A DNA stretch of 64,000 nucleotides from Actinoplanes italicus. Its GTDB lineage: Bacteria; Actinomycetota; Actinomycetes; Mycobacteriales; Micromonosporaceae. The notes under the pieces are model-generated. The model searched no databases. It was not told the origin of the DNA and saw only the letters and a program-made list of their open reading frames with translations. Positions 34,567 through 44,371 of this stretch are shown one piece after another. A program made the position numbers and the translations under genes. Within the stretch, counting starts at the first letter, position 1. Every line of letters begins with the position of its first letter. Where the stretch lies: positions 496,001 through 560,000 of the forward strand of contig NZ_PVMZ01000001.1 in the NCBI RefSeq assembly GCF_003001815.1, given 5' to 3'.

Positions 34567-35448
34567 TCAGCTCAAGATGTCGCGCATGAGCTGGGCGGTC
34601 TCGGACGGCGTCTTGCCGACCTTGACGCCGGCCGCCTCGAGCGCGACCTTCTTGGCGTCGGCGGTGCCGGCCGAGCCGGAGATGATGGCGCCGGCGTGGC
34701 CCATCGTCTTTCCGGGCGGCGCGGTGAAGCCGGCGATGTAGCCGACCACCGGCTTGGTGACGTTGGCCTTGATGAACTCGGCGGCCCGCTCCTCGGCGTC
34801 ACCACCGATCTCACCGATCATGACGATCGCGTCGGTCTCCGGGTCCTCCTGGAAGGCCTTCAGCGCGTCGATGTGGGTGGTGCCGATGATCGGGTCACCG
34901 CCGATGCCGACCGCGGTGGAGAAGCCGAACTCGCGCAGCTCGTACATGAGCTGGTAGGTCAGGGTGCCGCTCTTGCTGACCAGGCCGATCCGGCCCTGCG
35001 GGGTGATGTCGGCCGGGATGATGCCGGCGTTGGAGGCGCCGGGCGACGCGATGCCGGGGCAGTTCGGACCGATGATCCGGGTCTTCTCGCCCTTGGCCAC
35101 GTTGTACGCCCAGAACGCCGCCGAGTCCTGCACCGGCACGCCCTCGGTGATCACCACGGCGAGCGGGATCTCGGCGTCGATCGCCTCGACGACCGCGGCC
35201 TTGGTGAACGCCGGCGGCACGAAGATGACCGACACGTCGGCGCCGGTCTCGGCGATAGCCTCGGCGACGGTGGCGAAGACAGGCAGCTCGGTGCCGTCGA
35301 AGTCCACCTTGGTGCCGGCCTTGCGCGGGTTGACACCGCCTACTACCTGGGTGCCCGCGGCGAGCATCCGCTTGGTGTGCTTGGAGCCCTCACCACCGGT
35401 GATGCCCTGGACGATGACCTTGGAGTCCTTGGTGAGCCAGATCGCCAT
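34567..35448 (-). CDS. sucD: Succinyl-CoA synthetase alpha subunit
   Basis: 293 residues from the ATG at 35448 ([21 protein letters not shown]). The CoA-binding Rossmann domain is followed by [13 protein letters not shown] and by [18 protein letters not shown], which carries the phosphohistidine. With SucC it converts succinyl-CoA to succinate with NTP formation in the TCA cycle. It begins 4 bp after sucC ends. Confidence 0.96.
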   Translation of the reverse strand: MAIWLTKDSKVIVQGITGGEGSKHTKRMLAAGTQVVGGVNPRKAGTKVDFDGTELPVFATVAEAIAETGADVSVIFVPPAFTKAAVVEAIDAEIPLAVVITEGVPVQDSAAFWAYNVAKGEKTRIIGPNCPGIASPGASNAGIIPADITPQGRIGLVSKSGTLTYQLMYELREFGFSTAVGIGGDPIIGTTHIDALKAFQEDPETDAIVMIGEIGGDAEERAAEFIKANVTKPVVGYIAGFTAPPGKTMGHAGAIISGSAGTADAKKVALEAAGVKVGKTPSETAQLMRDILS

Positions 35449-35452
35449 TAGT

Positions 35453-36631
35453 TCACTTCCCCGCAGCCGCGAGCTCGGCGGCACGCTGGGCCGCTCCGTC
35501 CATCGTGTCCACCCGCTCGACCAGCGGGTTGTTCGCTCCGTCGAGGATGGCACGGCCGGCCTCGGCGTTGTTGCCGTCGAGGCGGACCACGAGCGGCTTG
35601 GTGACGGTCTCGCCGCGCTGGGTGAGCAGCTCCAGGGCCTGGATGATGCCGTTCGCCACCGCGTCGCAGGCGGTGATGCCGCCGAAGACGTTGACGAAAA
35701 CGGACTTCACGGCCGGGTCGCCGAGGACGATCTCCAGGCCGTTCGCCATCACCTGGGCGCTGGCGCCACCACCGATGTCGAGGAAGTTGGCCGGCTTGAC
35801 GCCGCCGTGGCTCTCACCCGCGTACGCCACCACGTCCAGGGTCGACATGACCAGACCGGCGCCGTTACCGATGATGCCGACCTCACCGTCGAGCTTGACG
35901 TAGTTGAGGCCCTTCTCCTTGGCTGCCTGCTCCAGCGGGTCGACCGCGGACTTGTCCTCGAGCGCCTCGTGGTCGGGGTGCCGGAAGCCGGCGTTCTCGT
36001 CCAGCGTGACCTTCGCGTCGAGCGCCAGCACGCGGCCGTCGCCCACCTTGGCCAGCGGGTTGACCTCGACCAGCGTGGCGTCCTCGGCGACGAACGCCGC
36101 CCACAGCTTGACGGCGATGTCGACGACCTGGTCGGCGACCTCGGCCGGGAACTTGGCGGCGGTCACGATCTCGCGCGCCTTGGCCTCGTCGACGCCCTTG
36201 CTCGCGTCGATCGCGATCTTGGCGACCCGGTCCGGGTCCTCCTCGGCGACCGTCTCGATCTCCATACCACCGGCGACGCTGGCGATGCAGAGGAACGTAC
36301 GGTTGGCCCGGTCCAGCAGGTAGGAGAAGTAGTACTCCTCCACGATGTCGGCCGTCTCGGCCAGCATCACCTTGTGGACCGTGTGGCCCTTGATGTCCAT
36401 GCCCAGGATGTCGGTCGCGCGGGCCTCGGCCTCGTCCGCGCCGTCGGCCAGCTTGACGCCGCCGGCCTTACCGCGGCCACCGACCTTGACCTGCGCCTTG
36501 ACGACGACCTTGCCACCGAGGCGCTCGGCGATCGCCCGGGCCTCCTGCGGGGTCTCGGCGACACCGCCGCCCAGCACGGGCAGCCCGTGCCGTTCGAACA
36601 GGTCGCGCCCCTGATACTCGAACAGGTCCAC
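35453..36631 (-). CDS. sucC: Succinyl-CoA synthetase beta subunit
   Basis: 392 residues from the GTG at 36631 ([19 protein letters not shown]), chosen because AGGAGA lies directly upstream and the N-terminus matches the family. The ATP-grasp domain has [20 protein letters not shown]; the C-terminal ligase domain has [12 protein letters not shown] and [10 protein letters not shown]. Partner of SucD. The long upstream gap (585 bp) should hold its promoter. Confidence 0.96.
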   Translation of the reverse strand: MDLFEYQGRDLFERHGLPVLGGGVAETPQEARAIAERLGGKVVVKAQVKVGGRGKAGGVKLADGADEAEARATDILGMDIKGHTVHKVMLAETADIVEEYYFSYLLDRANRTFLCIASVAGGMEIETVAEEDPDRVAKIAIDASKGVDEAKAREIVTAAKFPAEVADQVVDIAVKLWAAFVAEDATLVEVNPLAKVGDGRVLALDAKVTLDENAGFRHPDHEALEDKSAVDPLEQAAKEKGLNYVKLDGEVGIIGNGAGLVMSTLDVVAYAGESHGGVKPANFLDIGGGASAQVMANGLEIVLGDPAVKSVFVNVFGGITACDAVANGIIQALELLTQRGETVTKPLVVRLDGNNAEAGRAILDGANNPLVERVDTMDGAAQRAAELAAAGK

Positions 36632-37042
36632 GTGTCTCCTTTCGCTCGCGACGCCAAGCGCCGGCAAGCCGCACCATTGCGTCCCGACCTGTGTGCGCGG
36701 GGCAGCGCGGCGCGCCGCCAGCGTGAGGATCGTCCGGCCTTTCACATGTGCGAAACGGCCTTCATCCGCAGAGTAGCGACCTGAACGGCCTCGGTGAGCG
36801 CGCGGGTGCACGGTGTGCAAGACCACACACTGGAGTGACGAAACCGCAGGTCCGGGACGGTTGAGACGACTGAGCGACGTGTGACCACAGAGAACTCACT
36901 TCAACGTCGGGTGGCGATGTGGTGGCGCATGTCGCTCTCCGCCGCCGGTACGGAAAAAGTCACACGAGCGCGCGTAACCCGTCCGCGGGGGTGTCGTTGA
37001 GTGTGGTGTCGGAGCGCTACGGCGCCTCGCAAGGAAGACGGC
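36632..37042. other. Upstream region of sucCD, no gene seen
   Basis: Over 400 bp with no convincing frame: those present lack ribosome-binding sites and family features. It should contain the sucC promoter and leader. A short AT-richer patch lies at about 36940-36975. The following 160 bp hold structured elements listed separately. Confidence 0.6.
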
Positions 37043-37123
37043 CGATGCCCTGTCGGTCGAGGGGTGGCGGCGGGGCATCGCGCATAGAGGGGCCGGACGT
37101 GTGAGGGGTGCGTCCGGCCTCTC
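37043..37123 (-). ncRNA. Possible small RNA with two C-loop hairpins (6C-like)
   Basis: Two adjacent stem-loops: CGATGCCC/GGGCATCG (37043-37050 with 37073-37080) and a 13-bp stem with one mismatch (37087-37099 with 37111-37123). Read on the minus strand both loops contain CACCCCTC. This recalls the actinobacterial 6C RNA, which has two hairpins with C-rich loops, but the runs here are four Cs, not six. It may instead be a leader of sucC, or a terminator pair. Candidate only. Confidence 0.3.
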
Positions 37124-37146
37124 CCCTTGCGCCGTCAAGATCGAAC

Positions 37147-37203
37147 CCGGCTGTGTCGTACCGCTGTCTCAGCGGCGCTGAGACAGCGGTACGACACAGC
37201 CGG
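37147..37203. terminator. 28-bp perfect inverted repeat downstream of the B12-binding gene
   Basis: Arms 37147-37174 and 37176-37203 are exact complements around one central G. It starts 13 bp after the stop of the gene at 37217-37621, so a terminator is the simplest reading. The arm is much longer than other terminators here and could also be a protein site or a recombination remnant. Confidence 0.7.
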
Positions 37204-37216
37204 TATGACCTGGGAT

Positions 37217-37621
37217 TCAGGCGACCGGCGCCGCCACATTGGCGCGTACCCATTCGACGACGGATTCGAGTGACGTACCGGGTGTGAATAGAGCGGCTAC
37301 CCCGAGTGATTGCAATTCCGTGATGTCGTCCTCCGGAATGATGCCGCCGCCGAATACGACGATGTCCGAGGCGTCACGCTCCGCCAACAGTTCCAACACC
37401 CTCCGGAAGAGTGTCATGTGCGCACCGGAGAGGACGGACAGGCCGATGCCGTCGGCGTCCTCCTGAATGGCGGTCTCGACGATCTGCTCGGGCGTCTGGT
37501 GCAGGCCCGTGTAGATCACCTCCATGCCGGCGTCGCGCAGCGCCCGCGCGATCACCTTGGCCCCGCGGTCATGTCCGTCCAGCCCAGGCTTGGCGACGAC
37601 CACCCTGATCCGTGCTTGCAT
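37217..37621 (-). CDS. Cobalamin-binding subunit of an acyl-CoA mutase
   Basis: 134 residues forming only the B12-binding Rossmann domain. DGHDRG gives the DxHxxG motif whose His ligates cobalt, followed by GLSVLSGAH and [11 protein letters not shown]. It is the size of stand-alone small subunits such as that of isobutyryl-CoA mutase. The catalytic large subunit is not in the window and must be elsewhere. Imperfect palindrome TTAACGAACGGTAA lies 67 bp upstream. Confidence 0.87.
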   Translation of the reverse strand: MQARIRVVVAKPGLDGHDRGAKVIARALRDAGMEVIYTGLHQTPEQIVETAIQEDADGIGLSVLSGAHMTLFRRVLELLAERDASDIVVFGGGIIPEDDITELQSLGVAALFTPGTSLESVVEWVRANVAAPVA

Positions 37622-38041
37622 GCTGACCCCTTCGGGCTCTCCGACCCCGGCGTCCGGTCGCCATACCCGCCGGCCTCCGCGGTCACCTTAACGAACGGTA
37701 ACCTGCCGCGCCGGACCGTGGTAGCCAGCGGTTCAAGTCGCCTGGCACAGTGAATAGTCTTCTACGTCACATTACTTAGCGCTTCTCAGTCAATTACAGA
37801 GGGTCGCTACTTCCCCGTTTGCGAAAGCCCATCAATTCGGACAATAGCTGATCAATGCTGACCAGGAACTGTCACGAAATTGGCGCTGCGACTTGTGACC
37901 CGGCGGCCGTTTCGTTACCGTGGCGACGGCTGTCACGCAGGTTCCCCCCGATAGCGACAGCCCGGTCACCCACTGTTCAACCCATTTTCCCGGGGTTCGA
38001 GCATGGAAAGCCGCCGTAATGCCACCGACGGAGGGTCCTTC
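37622..38041. other. Divergent regulatory region upstream of the M23 gene
   Basis: A 420-bp gap between divergent genes. It includes TTAACGAACGGTAA (37688-37701) near the B12 gene and an AT-richer middle (37740-37870). Near the M23 gene a hairpin (GGCTGTC at 37928-37934 with GACAGCC at 37956-37962) has six Cs in its loop. M23 and rpf genes of actinobacteria often have c-di-AMP riboswitches, but I could not fit that consensus here. Confidence 0.5.
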
Positions 38042-38782
38042 GTGCGCCAGCGCTTGTCGTCTGAGCCCGATCGCTATCGCGGCCGGCGCCGCGTTCCGAC
38101 CCCACCGCGCAGCCGTTACGCCGTCGTCGTCACCTCCGCCTTCGTCGGAGCCGGTGTGGTCGCCCTGGGCGCCGCGTCGAACCTCCCGGACAACAAGGCC
38201 GTCGACCCCGACGTTCTGCAGAGCCTCTCGAAGTCCTCGTCGATCACGACCGACGCCCTCGAGAACCGCACCGGCGACAAGGCCGCCTCCCGTGGTGAAA
38301 ACCGCGAGGCCAACACCCAGCTCAGCGCCGAAGAGGCCGCGAAGGATCTCTACCTTCTACCCCTCGACGAGTACGAATTCACCTCCCCGTTCGGTGTCCG
38401 GTTCGGCAAGCTGCACGCCGGCATTGACCTGGCCGCCCCGGACGGCACGCCCTACAAGGCCGTGCACGGGGGTACGGTGACCGCCGCCGGTTACGCGGGT
38501 GGCTACGGCTACTCGATCACGGTCCGGCAGGACGACGGCACCGAGATCATCTACGCCCACTCCCGGCGGCTGCTGGTGCAGAAGGGCGACAAGGTCAAGG
38601 CCGGTCAGGTGATCGGCGAGGTGGGCAACACCGGTTATTCGTACGGCACTCACCTCCACCTCGAGGTGCACGTCAAGGGCACGCCGATCGACCCGATCAC
38701 CTTCCTCGACGAGCGTGGCGTCAGCATCAAGCTCCAGCTCGAGTCGGTGTACGCGGGCGTCCCCGCCGACGGCGCCTCCTGA
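38042..38782 (+). CDS. M23-family metallopeptidase (membrane-anchored or secreted)
   Basis: 246 residues from the GTG at 38042, which has GGAGGG 6-7 bp upstream; an in-frame ATG at 38003 would add 13 residues. A basic N-terminus and one hydrophobic segment (about 35-50) precede a linker and a LytM domain. The domain has FGVRFGKLHAGIDLAAP (Zn ligands His and Asp) and GTHLHLEVH. It should hydrolyse peptide cross-bridges of peptidoglycan. A second M23 gene follows 122 bp downstream. Confidence 0.88.
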   Translation: MRQRLSSEPDRYRGRRRVPTPPRSRYAVVVTSAFVGAGVVALGAASNLPDNKAVDPDVLQSLSKSSSITTDALENRTGDKAASRGENREANTQLSAEEAAKDLYLLPLDEYEFTSPFGVRFGKLHAGIDLAAPDGTPYKAVHGGTVTAAGYAGGYGYSITVRQDDGTEIIYAHSRRLLVQKGDKVKAGQVIGEVGNTGYSYGTHLHLEVHVKGTPIDPITFLDERGVSIKLQLESVYAGVPADGAS

Positions 38783-38904
38783 CCCTTCCCGGCCACCGTG
38801 GTTGCAGGTGGGTTGAACTACCGCCAGACCCTCTCAGTGGCCCTGCCCTCGCACCGACAGACACGTGACAGCACGACGTCACGGCAGTCGGGAGGGACAT
38901 CCGC

Positions 38905-39795
38905 GTGGGGCAGCATTCGTCATCCGGTCGAGGTGGACGTCACCGGCAGGAGAACCTGCACCGGCATCGCGCCCCGGCCTTCCCCGCGCTGTTCGCCACC
39001 CGTAGTCGTTCCGCGCTCTCGGTCACCGCGCTGAGCGCCACCCTGGCAGCAGGTGTCGGCGCCGCGAGCCTGGCCGCCTCGGCCACCCCGATGGGTGGCA
39101 TGGGGACAGCGAGTGGCCTGCCCACCGCCGCACACGCTCCCGCGGCCCTGCCGATCGTGCCCCCGCCCGGTGACGAGGCCCCCGCCAAGACCCACCCCCG
39201 CTTCGAACCCGCCCCGGAGAAGGCCGGAACGGAGGAGCGTGCCGGAACGGAGAAGCGTGCCGGGACAAAAGAGACGGCCGGAACAGCGAATGCCACCACG
39301 CGAAGCGCCGAGCCGGAGAGCGTCACCCCCGGGAAGTTCGGACCGCAGAGCGCCCCGATACGCCGGAAGACCCGCCCACTGCCCAAGTCGAACTGGGTGC
39401 ATCCGCTCGCGTCCGCCGAGGTCACCTCATGCTTCGGGCAGCGCTGGGGCCGCCTGCACGCCGGTGTCGACCTGGCCGCGCCGCACGGCAGCCCGGTCGT
39501 GGCGGCCGGAGCCGGTGTGGTGGTCACGGCCGGCGCGAACGGCGGTTACGGCAACGCGATCCTGATCGACCACGGCGACGGCTGGCTCACCCACTACGGG
39601 CACCTGTCGGCGATCGCCGTCGAGGTGGGTCAGGCGGTCAAGGCCGGTGAGCACATCGGCGACGAGGGTTCGACCGGGCACTCGACAGGACCCCACCTGC
39701 ACTTCGAGGTGCATCGGGGACACTTCCAGAACCCGGTCGAACCGACGGCGTGGATGCACGGGCACGGGGTGGACATCCCCGGATGCTCCGATTAG
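38905..39795 (+). CDS. M23-family metallopeptidase, secreted
   Basis: 296 residues. GTG start with GGAGGGA upstream. A basic N-terminus and hydrophobic segment (about 33-58) act as an export signal. Then comes a Pro/Ala linker with short repeats of the form AGTE(E/K)R (about 112-135). The LytM domain has CFGQRWGRLHAGVDLAAP and STGPHLHFEVH with all zinc ligands. Related to the upstream M23 protein; the pair may have arisen by duplication. Acts on peptidoglycan outside the cell. Confidence 0.9.
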   Translation: MGQHSSSGRGGRHRQENLHRHRAPAFPALFATRSRSALSVTALSATLAAGVGAASLAASATPMGGMGTASGLPTAAHAPAALPIVPPPGDEAPAKTHPRFEPAPEKAGTEERAGTEKRAGTKETAGTANATTRSAEPESVTPGKFGPQSAPIRRKTRPLPKSNWVHPLASAEVTSCFGQRWGRLHAGVDLAAPHGSPVVAAGAGVVVTAGANGGYGNAILIDHGDGWLTHYGHLSAIAVEVGQAVKAGEHIGDEGSTGHSTGPHLHFEVHRGHFQNPVEPTAWMHGHGVDIPGCSD

Positions 39796-39796
39796 G

Positions 39797-42253
39797 TCAG
39801 AGCTTCTCGATCGGCGCGTGCCGCAGGATCAGCCACATCGTCTGGTCACCGAAGTCGATCTGGACCCGGGTGCCCGGACCCTGACCTTCCACCGCCAGTA
39901 CGCGGCCGAGGCCGTACCGCTGATGGTTGACCCTGTCTCCGGGATCCACCTTCGGTGTCTGCTTCAGATCACTGGCGGTGGCGAGTTTACTGGCGTCGAT
40001 GCCGAGCCGTTCGGCGATGCGTTGCGCCTTGGGCGTACCTCCGGAGAAGCCACCGCCGCGCTGGCGGTCACCGGCGCCGTAACCGCCGCCGCGGCCGCCC
40101 ACCCCGCCACCGGTCCCGGACCACGAGGTGTACGACCCACCGGTCCGCTCCCAGCGCACCAGCTCGGCCGGCAGCTCGTCGGTGAACCGCGACGGCGGGT
40201 TGTACTGAGGCTGACCCCACGCCGACCGGGTCACCGCCCGGGACAGGTAGAGCCGCTGCCGGGCACGGGTGATGCCGACGTACGCCAGACGACGCTCCTC
40301 CTCCAGCTCGGTGTTGTCGCCGAGCGCCCGCATGTGCGGGAACACGCCGTCCTCCAGGCCGGTCAGGAACACCACTGGGAACTCCAGACCCTTGGCGGTG
40401 TGCAGGGTCATCAGCGTGACCACACCCTGGTTCTCCGGGTCGTCGTCGGGAAGCTGGTCGGCGTCGGCGACGAGTGCCACCTGCTCGAGGAACCCGGCCA
40501 GCGTGGCGACCTGCTCGGCTCCGGGGTCGTCCGAGGAGTCGACGGAGGCGGCGAGAGACTCGACGCGCTCGGTGTACTCGCGGGCGACGCTCACGAGCTC
40601 CTGAAGGTTCTCCACGCGTCCCTGGTCCTGCGGGTCGAGGCTCTCCTCCAGCTCACTGAGCAGGCCGGACCGCTGCAGAACCGCCTCCAGCACCTCTTCC
40701 GGCGGGGCGGCCAGCGCGAGAACCCGCAGGTCGTCGAGGAGCTGAACAAACTCGTTGATGCTGTTCACCGCGCGGGTGGAGATGCCTGGCGCGTCCTTGG
40801 CCCGGCGCAGCGCCTGACCGAAAGAGACCCGGTCGCGCGACGACAGCGCCTCGACGCACGCCTCGGCACGGTCACCGATCCCTCGTTTCGGGGTGTTCAG
40901 CACCCGCCGGATGCTGACGGTGTCGTCGTCGTTCACGATGGCGCGCAGGTAACCCAGCGCGTCGCGGACCTCCTTGCGCTCGTAGAAGCGCACCCCGCCG
41001 ACCACCTTGTAGGGCAGGCCGACCCGGATGAACACCTCCTCGAACACCCGGGACTGCGCGTTCGTGCGGTAGAAGACGGCCACGTCACCGGGGCGTACGT
41101 CATGGTTGTCGGTAAGCCGGTCGATCTCACGGGCCACCCAGTCGGCCTCGGCGTGCTCGGTGTCGGCCACGTAGCCGACGATCTGCTCACCCTGACCCTG
41201 GTCGCTCCAGAGCCGCTTGGGCTTGCGCGAGGTGTTCCGGTCGATCACGGCGTTCGCCGCGGTCAGGATGGTCTGGGTGGACCGGTAGTTCTGTTCCAGC
41301 AGGATCGTGCGGGCCTGTGGATAGTCCCGCTCGAACTCGAGGATGTTGCGGATGGTGGCGCCGCGGAACGCATAGATCGACTGGTCGGCGTCACCGACCA
41401 CGCAGAGCTCGCTCGGTTCGACATCCCCTGAGGAGACACCGACCAGCTCGCGGACCAGGGTGTACTGCGCGTGGTTGGTGTCCTGATACTCGTCGACCAT
41501 GACGTGCCGGAACCTGCGGCGGTACGCCTCCGCGACCAGCGGGTGCGACTGGAAGAGGTGCACAACGGACATGATGATGTCGTCGAAGTCCAGCGCGTGT
41601 GCCTCGCGCAGCCGTCGCTGGTACAGCGTGTAGGCCTCCGCGAGGGCGCGTTCGTTGGGGCCTTTCGCGCCTTTCGCGAACTCCTCCGGCTCGATCAGCT
41701 CGTTCTTCAGGTTCGACACCTGGGCGGCGAGGCTGCGAGCGGTGTAGCGCTTGGGGTCGAGGTCGAGTTCACGCGACACCAGCGTCATGAGGCGGCGCGA
41801 GTCGTCGGCGTCGTAGATCGAGAAGGTGCTCTTCAGCCCGGCATGCTCGTGTTCGGCGCGCAGGATGCGTACGCAGGCCGAATGGAACGTCGAGACCCAC
41901 ATCAGCCGGGCGCGCGGGCCGACCAGATGGGCGACCCGCTCCTTCATCTCACCGGCGGCCTTGTTGGTGAACGTGATCGCCATGATCTCGCCGGGATGCA
42001 CGTTGCGCTCGGCCAGGAGATAGGCGATCCGGTGTGTCAGCACCCGGGTCTTGCCCGAACCGGCGCCGGCCACGATGAGCAGCGGCCCGCCGGAGTGTGT
42101 CACGGCGTCGCGCTGAGGGCCGTTCAGCCCGGTCAGCAGCGCCTCCGGGTCGAGCCGTGCGGCCGCCGGCCGGGGCGCGGGCCGGGGCGCCTCCGGAGTC
42201 CGCACCGCGGGCAGGGAGAACAGGGCGTCGGAAGGTTCTGAGGTAGGTCGCAT
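39797..42253 (-). CDS. pcrA: UvrD/PcrA-type ATP-dependent DNA helicase
   Basis: 818 residues from the ATG at 42253. Superfamily 1A motifs: Q-motif LNGPQRDAV, Walker A VAGAGSGKTRVLTHRIA, Ia TFTNKAAGEMKERV, II VDEYQDTN, III VVGDADQSIYAFRGA, IV LEQNYRSTQTIL, V TLHTAKGLEFPVVF and VI YVGITRARQRLYLSRA. A Gly/Arg-rich linker leads to a C-terminal Tudor-like domain (DRVNHQRYGLGRVLAVEG), which in PcrA contacts RNA polymerase. It unwinds DNA 3'-5' in excision repair and removal of stalled polymerase. Confidence 0.94.
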   Translation of the reverse strand: MRPTSEPSDALFSLPAVRTPEAPRPAPRPAAARLDPEALLTGLNGPQRDAVTHSGGPLLIVAGAGSGKTRVLTHRIAYLLAERNVHPGEIMAITFTNKAAGEMKERVAHLVGPRARLMWVSTFHSACVRILRAEHEHAGLKSTFSIYDADDSRRLMTLVSRELDLDPKRYTARSLAAQVSNLKNELIEPEEFAKGAKGPNERALAEAYTLYQRRLREAHALDFDDIIMSVVHLFQSHPLVAEAYRRRFRHVMVDEYQDTNHAQYTLVRELVGVSSGDVEPSELCVVGDADQSIYAFRGATIRNILEFERDYPQARTILLEQNYRSTQTILTAANAVIDRNTSRKPKRLWSDQGQGEQIVGYVADTEHAEADWVAREIDRLTDNHDVRPGDVAVFYRTNAQSRVFEEVFIRVGLPYKVVGGVRFYERKEVRDALGYLRAIVNDDDTVSIRRVLNTPKRGIGDRAEACVEALSSRDRVSFGQALRRAKDAPGISTRAVNSINEFVQLLDDLRVLALAAPPEEVLEAVLQRSGLLSELEESLDPQDQGRVENLQELVSVAREYTERVESLAASVDSSDDPGAEQVATLAGFLEQVALVADADQLPDDDPENQGVVTLMTLHTAKGLEFPVVFLTGLEDGVFPHMRALGDNTELEEERRLAYVGITRARQRLYLSRAVTRSAWGQPQYNPPSRFTDELPAELVRWERTGGSYTSWSGTGGGVGGRGGGYGAGDRQRGGGFSGGTPKAQRIAERLGIDASKLATASDLKQTPKVDPGDRVNHQRYGLGRVLAVEGQGPGTRVQIDFGDQTMWLILRHAPIEKL

Positions 42254-42389
42254 CGCGGGAGCAAGTGTATGCCGCCCCACCGACACGAATTCCACGGTGA
42301 CCGGCCCGGATATCAAGGCCCGACTATGAATCCACACCTTAGGCTGACCGGGTTGGTGAAAAAGTCTCTCCGATCGGGGGATCGATCCC

Positions 42390-44231
42390 ATGCCACTTCC
42401 TCAACGGCGTCACCTCGCCGCACCGATAGCCCTGCTGGCCGCCGCAGCCGTGCTCACCGCGATCCCGGGCACGCAGACCGCGGCCGCCGCGCCGCCACCC
42501 GAGTTCGCCCCGGTCTCCGTCTCGTACGGCCAGGCCAAGGGCACCACGGTCAAGGGCCAGTTCCTCAGCTACAACGACTTCCACGGCGCGATCGACCCAC
42601 CGACCGGCAGCGGTGCGGTGGTCAACGCCGGAGGCACCAGCACCCCGGCCGGCGGTGTGGAGTACCTCGCGACATATCTCAAGAGGCTGCGCGCCGAGGC
42701 GACGGCCGAGGGCCGCTCCACGATCACCGCCGGCGCCGGCGACCTGATCGGCGCGACCCCGCTGGTCAGCGCCGCGTTCCACGACGAGCCGACGATCGAG
42801 CTGATGAACCAGGTCGGGTTGCAGGTGAGCTCGGTCGGCAACCACGAGTTCGACGAGGGCGTCAACGAGCTGATCCGGATCCAGCGGGGCGGCTGCCACC
42901 CGGTCGACGGATGCCAGGACGGCGACCCGTACCGGGGCGCGAAGTTCACGTACCTGGCGGCCAACACGATCAGCAAGAAGACGAGGCTGCCGATCCTGCC
43001 GCCGATCGACATCCGGTACGTGAACGGCGTACCGGTCGGGTTCATCGGCATGACGCTGGAGGGCACGCCGAGCATCGTGAACCCGGCAGGCATCAAGGAC
43101 GTCACCTTCACCGACGAGGTGGTGACCGCCAACCGGTGGAGCACGGTGCTGAAGCTGTTCGGTGTGAAGGCACAGGTGCTGCTGTTGCACGAGGGCGGTT
43201 CACAGGCCTCGGTCACGCCGACGCCGGGTGTCTCCGACTGCAACGGCTTCACCGGTCCGCTGGTGCCGATCGTGGCCGGTCTCAACCCGGAGATCAGCGT
43301 CGTCATCTCCGGCCACACCCACCGCTTCTATTCGTGCAAGCTCCCGAACAGCAAGGGTGCCGACACCGTCGTGACCAGCGCCGGCAGCAACGGTCAGCTG
43401 ATCACTGACATCGACTACACACTGGACAGACGGTCCGGGAAGTTCACCGAGATCACCGCGAAGAACGTGATCGTGGAGAACGGTGTGCCGGACGGCAACG
43501 GCGGCTGGAAGCGAGACGCCGCCGGGGCATTCCTGAAGAACCCGGACACCGTCGACGCCGACGCCAAGAAGGTGGCCGACAAGTACCGCACCGCGGTCGC
43601 CCCGATCGCGAACCGGCTGGTCGGCAGCATCAGTACGGACATCGTCCGTACCGCGACGCCGGCCGGGGAGAGTCCACTCGGTGACGTGATCGCTGACGCC
43701 CAGCTGGCCTACACGCAGTCGGCCGGTGCGCAGATCGCCCTGATGAACCCGGGCGGTGTCCGCGCCGACCTGGACGCCGACCAGTCCAGCGGCGGCGAGC
43801 CCTACGGCCAGGTCACCTACGGCGAAGCGTTCACCGTCCAGCCGTTCAACAACCTGGTCGTCACGCAGACCTTCACCGGCGCCGAGATCAAGGACGTGCT
43901 GGAGCAGCAGTTCGTCGGCGCGTTCGGGCAGACCACCCAGCGGATCCTGCAGGTGTCGGCGGGCCTGACCTACACCTGGAGCGCGTCGGCCGCACCCGGC
44001 TCGAAGATCAGCAACCTGTCGCTGAACGGGACGCCGATCGACCCGGCCGCGAACTACCTGGTCACCACGAACGACTTCCTGGCCAACGGCGGTGACGGGT
44101 TCTCCAACCTCAACCAGGGTCCGGACGGGCGGGTCACCGCACCGGGCTTCGACGTGGACGCGCTCGTGGCGTACCTGGCCACCGGGCCGATCGCGCCGGG
44201 ACCGGCCAACCGCATTTCGGTGACCGCCTGA
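42390..44231 (+). CDS. Secreted 5'-nucleotidase/metallophosphatase (UshA-like)
   Basis: 613 residues. A signal peptide (1 to about 34, ending AAAAP) leads into a calcineurin-like phosphatase domain with FLSYNDFHG, SSVGNHEFDEG and ISGHTHRF (di-metal site). The 5'-nucleotidase C-terminal domain has LGDVIADAQL, NPGGVRADL and NDFLANGGDGF for substrate binding. It probably releases phosphate and nucleosides from extracellular nucleotides. No anchoring helix or LPXTG at the C-terminus, so released. Divergent from pcrA. Confidence 0.93.
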   Translation: MPLPQRRHLAAPIALLAAAAVLTAIPGTQTAAAAPPPEFAPVSVSYGQAKGTTVKGQFLSYNDFHGAIDPPTGSGAVVNAGGTSTPAGGVEYLATYLKRLRAEATAEGRSTITAGAGDLIGATPLVSAAFHDEPTIELMNQVGLQVSSVGNHEFDEGVNELIRIQRGGCHPVDGCQDGDPYRGAKFTYLAANTISKKTRLPILPPIDIRYVNGVPVGFIGMTLEGTPSIVNPAGIKDVTFTDEVVTANRWSTVLKLFGVKAQVLLLHEGGSQASVTPTPGVSDCNGFTGPLVPIVAGLNPEISVVISGHTHRFYSCKLPNSKGADTVVTSAGSNGQLITDIDYTLDRRSGKFTEITAKNVIVENGVPDGNGGWKRDAAGAFLKNPDTVDADAKKVADKYRTAVAPIANRLVGSISTDIVRTATPAGESPLGDVIADAQLAYTQSAGAQIALMNPGGVRADLDADQSSGGEPYGQVTYGEAFTVQPFNNLVVTQTFTGAEIKDVLEQQFVGAFGQTTQRILQVSAGLTYTWSASAAPGSKISNLSLNGTPIDPAANYLVTTNDFLANGGDGFSNLNQGPDGRVTAPGFDVDALVAYLATGPIAPGPANRISVTA

Positions 44232-44269
44232 TCAGCGCAAACTTTCGTCCCAACACTCGGGCGGTTTCC

Positions 44270-44299
44270 TTGCGGGACCGTCCGAGACGGGGGCATACT
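44270..44299 (+). promoter_or_regulatory. Promoter of the chorismate-mutase transcript
   Basis: A -35-like TTGCGG (44270-44275), an 18-bp spacer and a -10-like CATACT (44294-44299). A start 7 bases later falls exactly on the GTG of the leader peptide at 44306, implying a leaderless leader mRNA. Confidence 0.55.
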
Positions 44300-44305
44300 C
44301 GGCTC

Positions 44306-44371
44306 GTGATCCAGCAGGCGCGATTCTTTACCTATGGCACCGGACGCCCGGCAGCCGTAGGTCGCTCCTGA
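44306..44371 (+). CDS. Attenuator leader peptide with Phe-Phe-Thr-Tyr
   Basis: A 21-codon frame from GTG to TGA, too short for ordinary gene finding. Codons 7-10 are TTC TTT ACC TAT (Phe-Phe-Thr-Tyr) at 44324-44335. The frame ends 12 bases before a strong terminator hairpin and lies upstream of chorismate mutase, whose pathway makes Phe and Tyr. Slow translation of these codons would report Phe/Tyr shortage. No ribosome-binding site is needed if the transcript starts at the GTG. The arrangement is seen; function is inferred. Confidence 0.65.
   Translation: MIQQARFFTYGTGRPAAVGRS

Noticed and set aside
36896-37138. 80-codon minus-strand frame upstream of sucC
   Set aside because: No ribosome-binding site or family, and it runs through the hairpin pair at 37043-37123.
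37622-38041. c-di-AMP (ydaO) riboswitch upstream of the M23 peptidase
   Set aside because: Expected from gene context, but the conserved GGGGGAACC and GGGTGAAT elements are not found in order on the plus strand; a GGGGGGAACC occurs only on the opposite strand.
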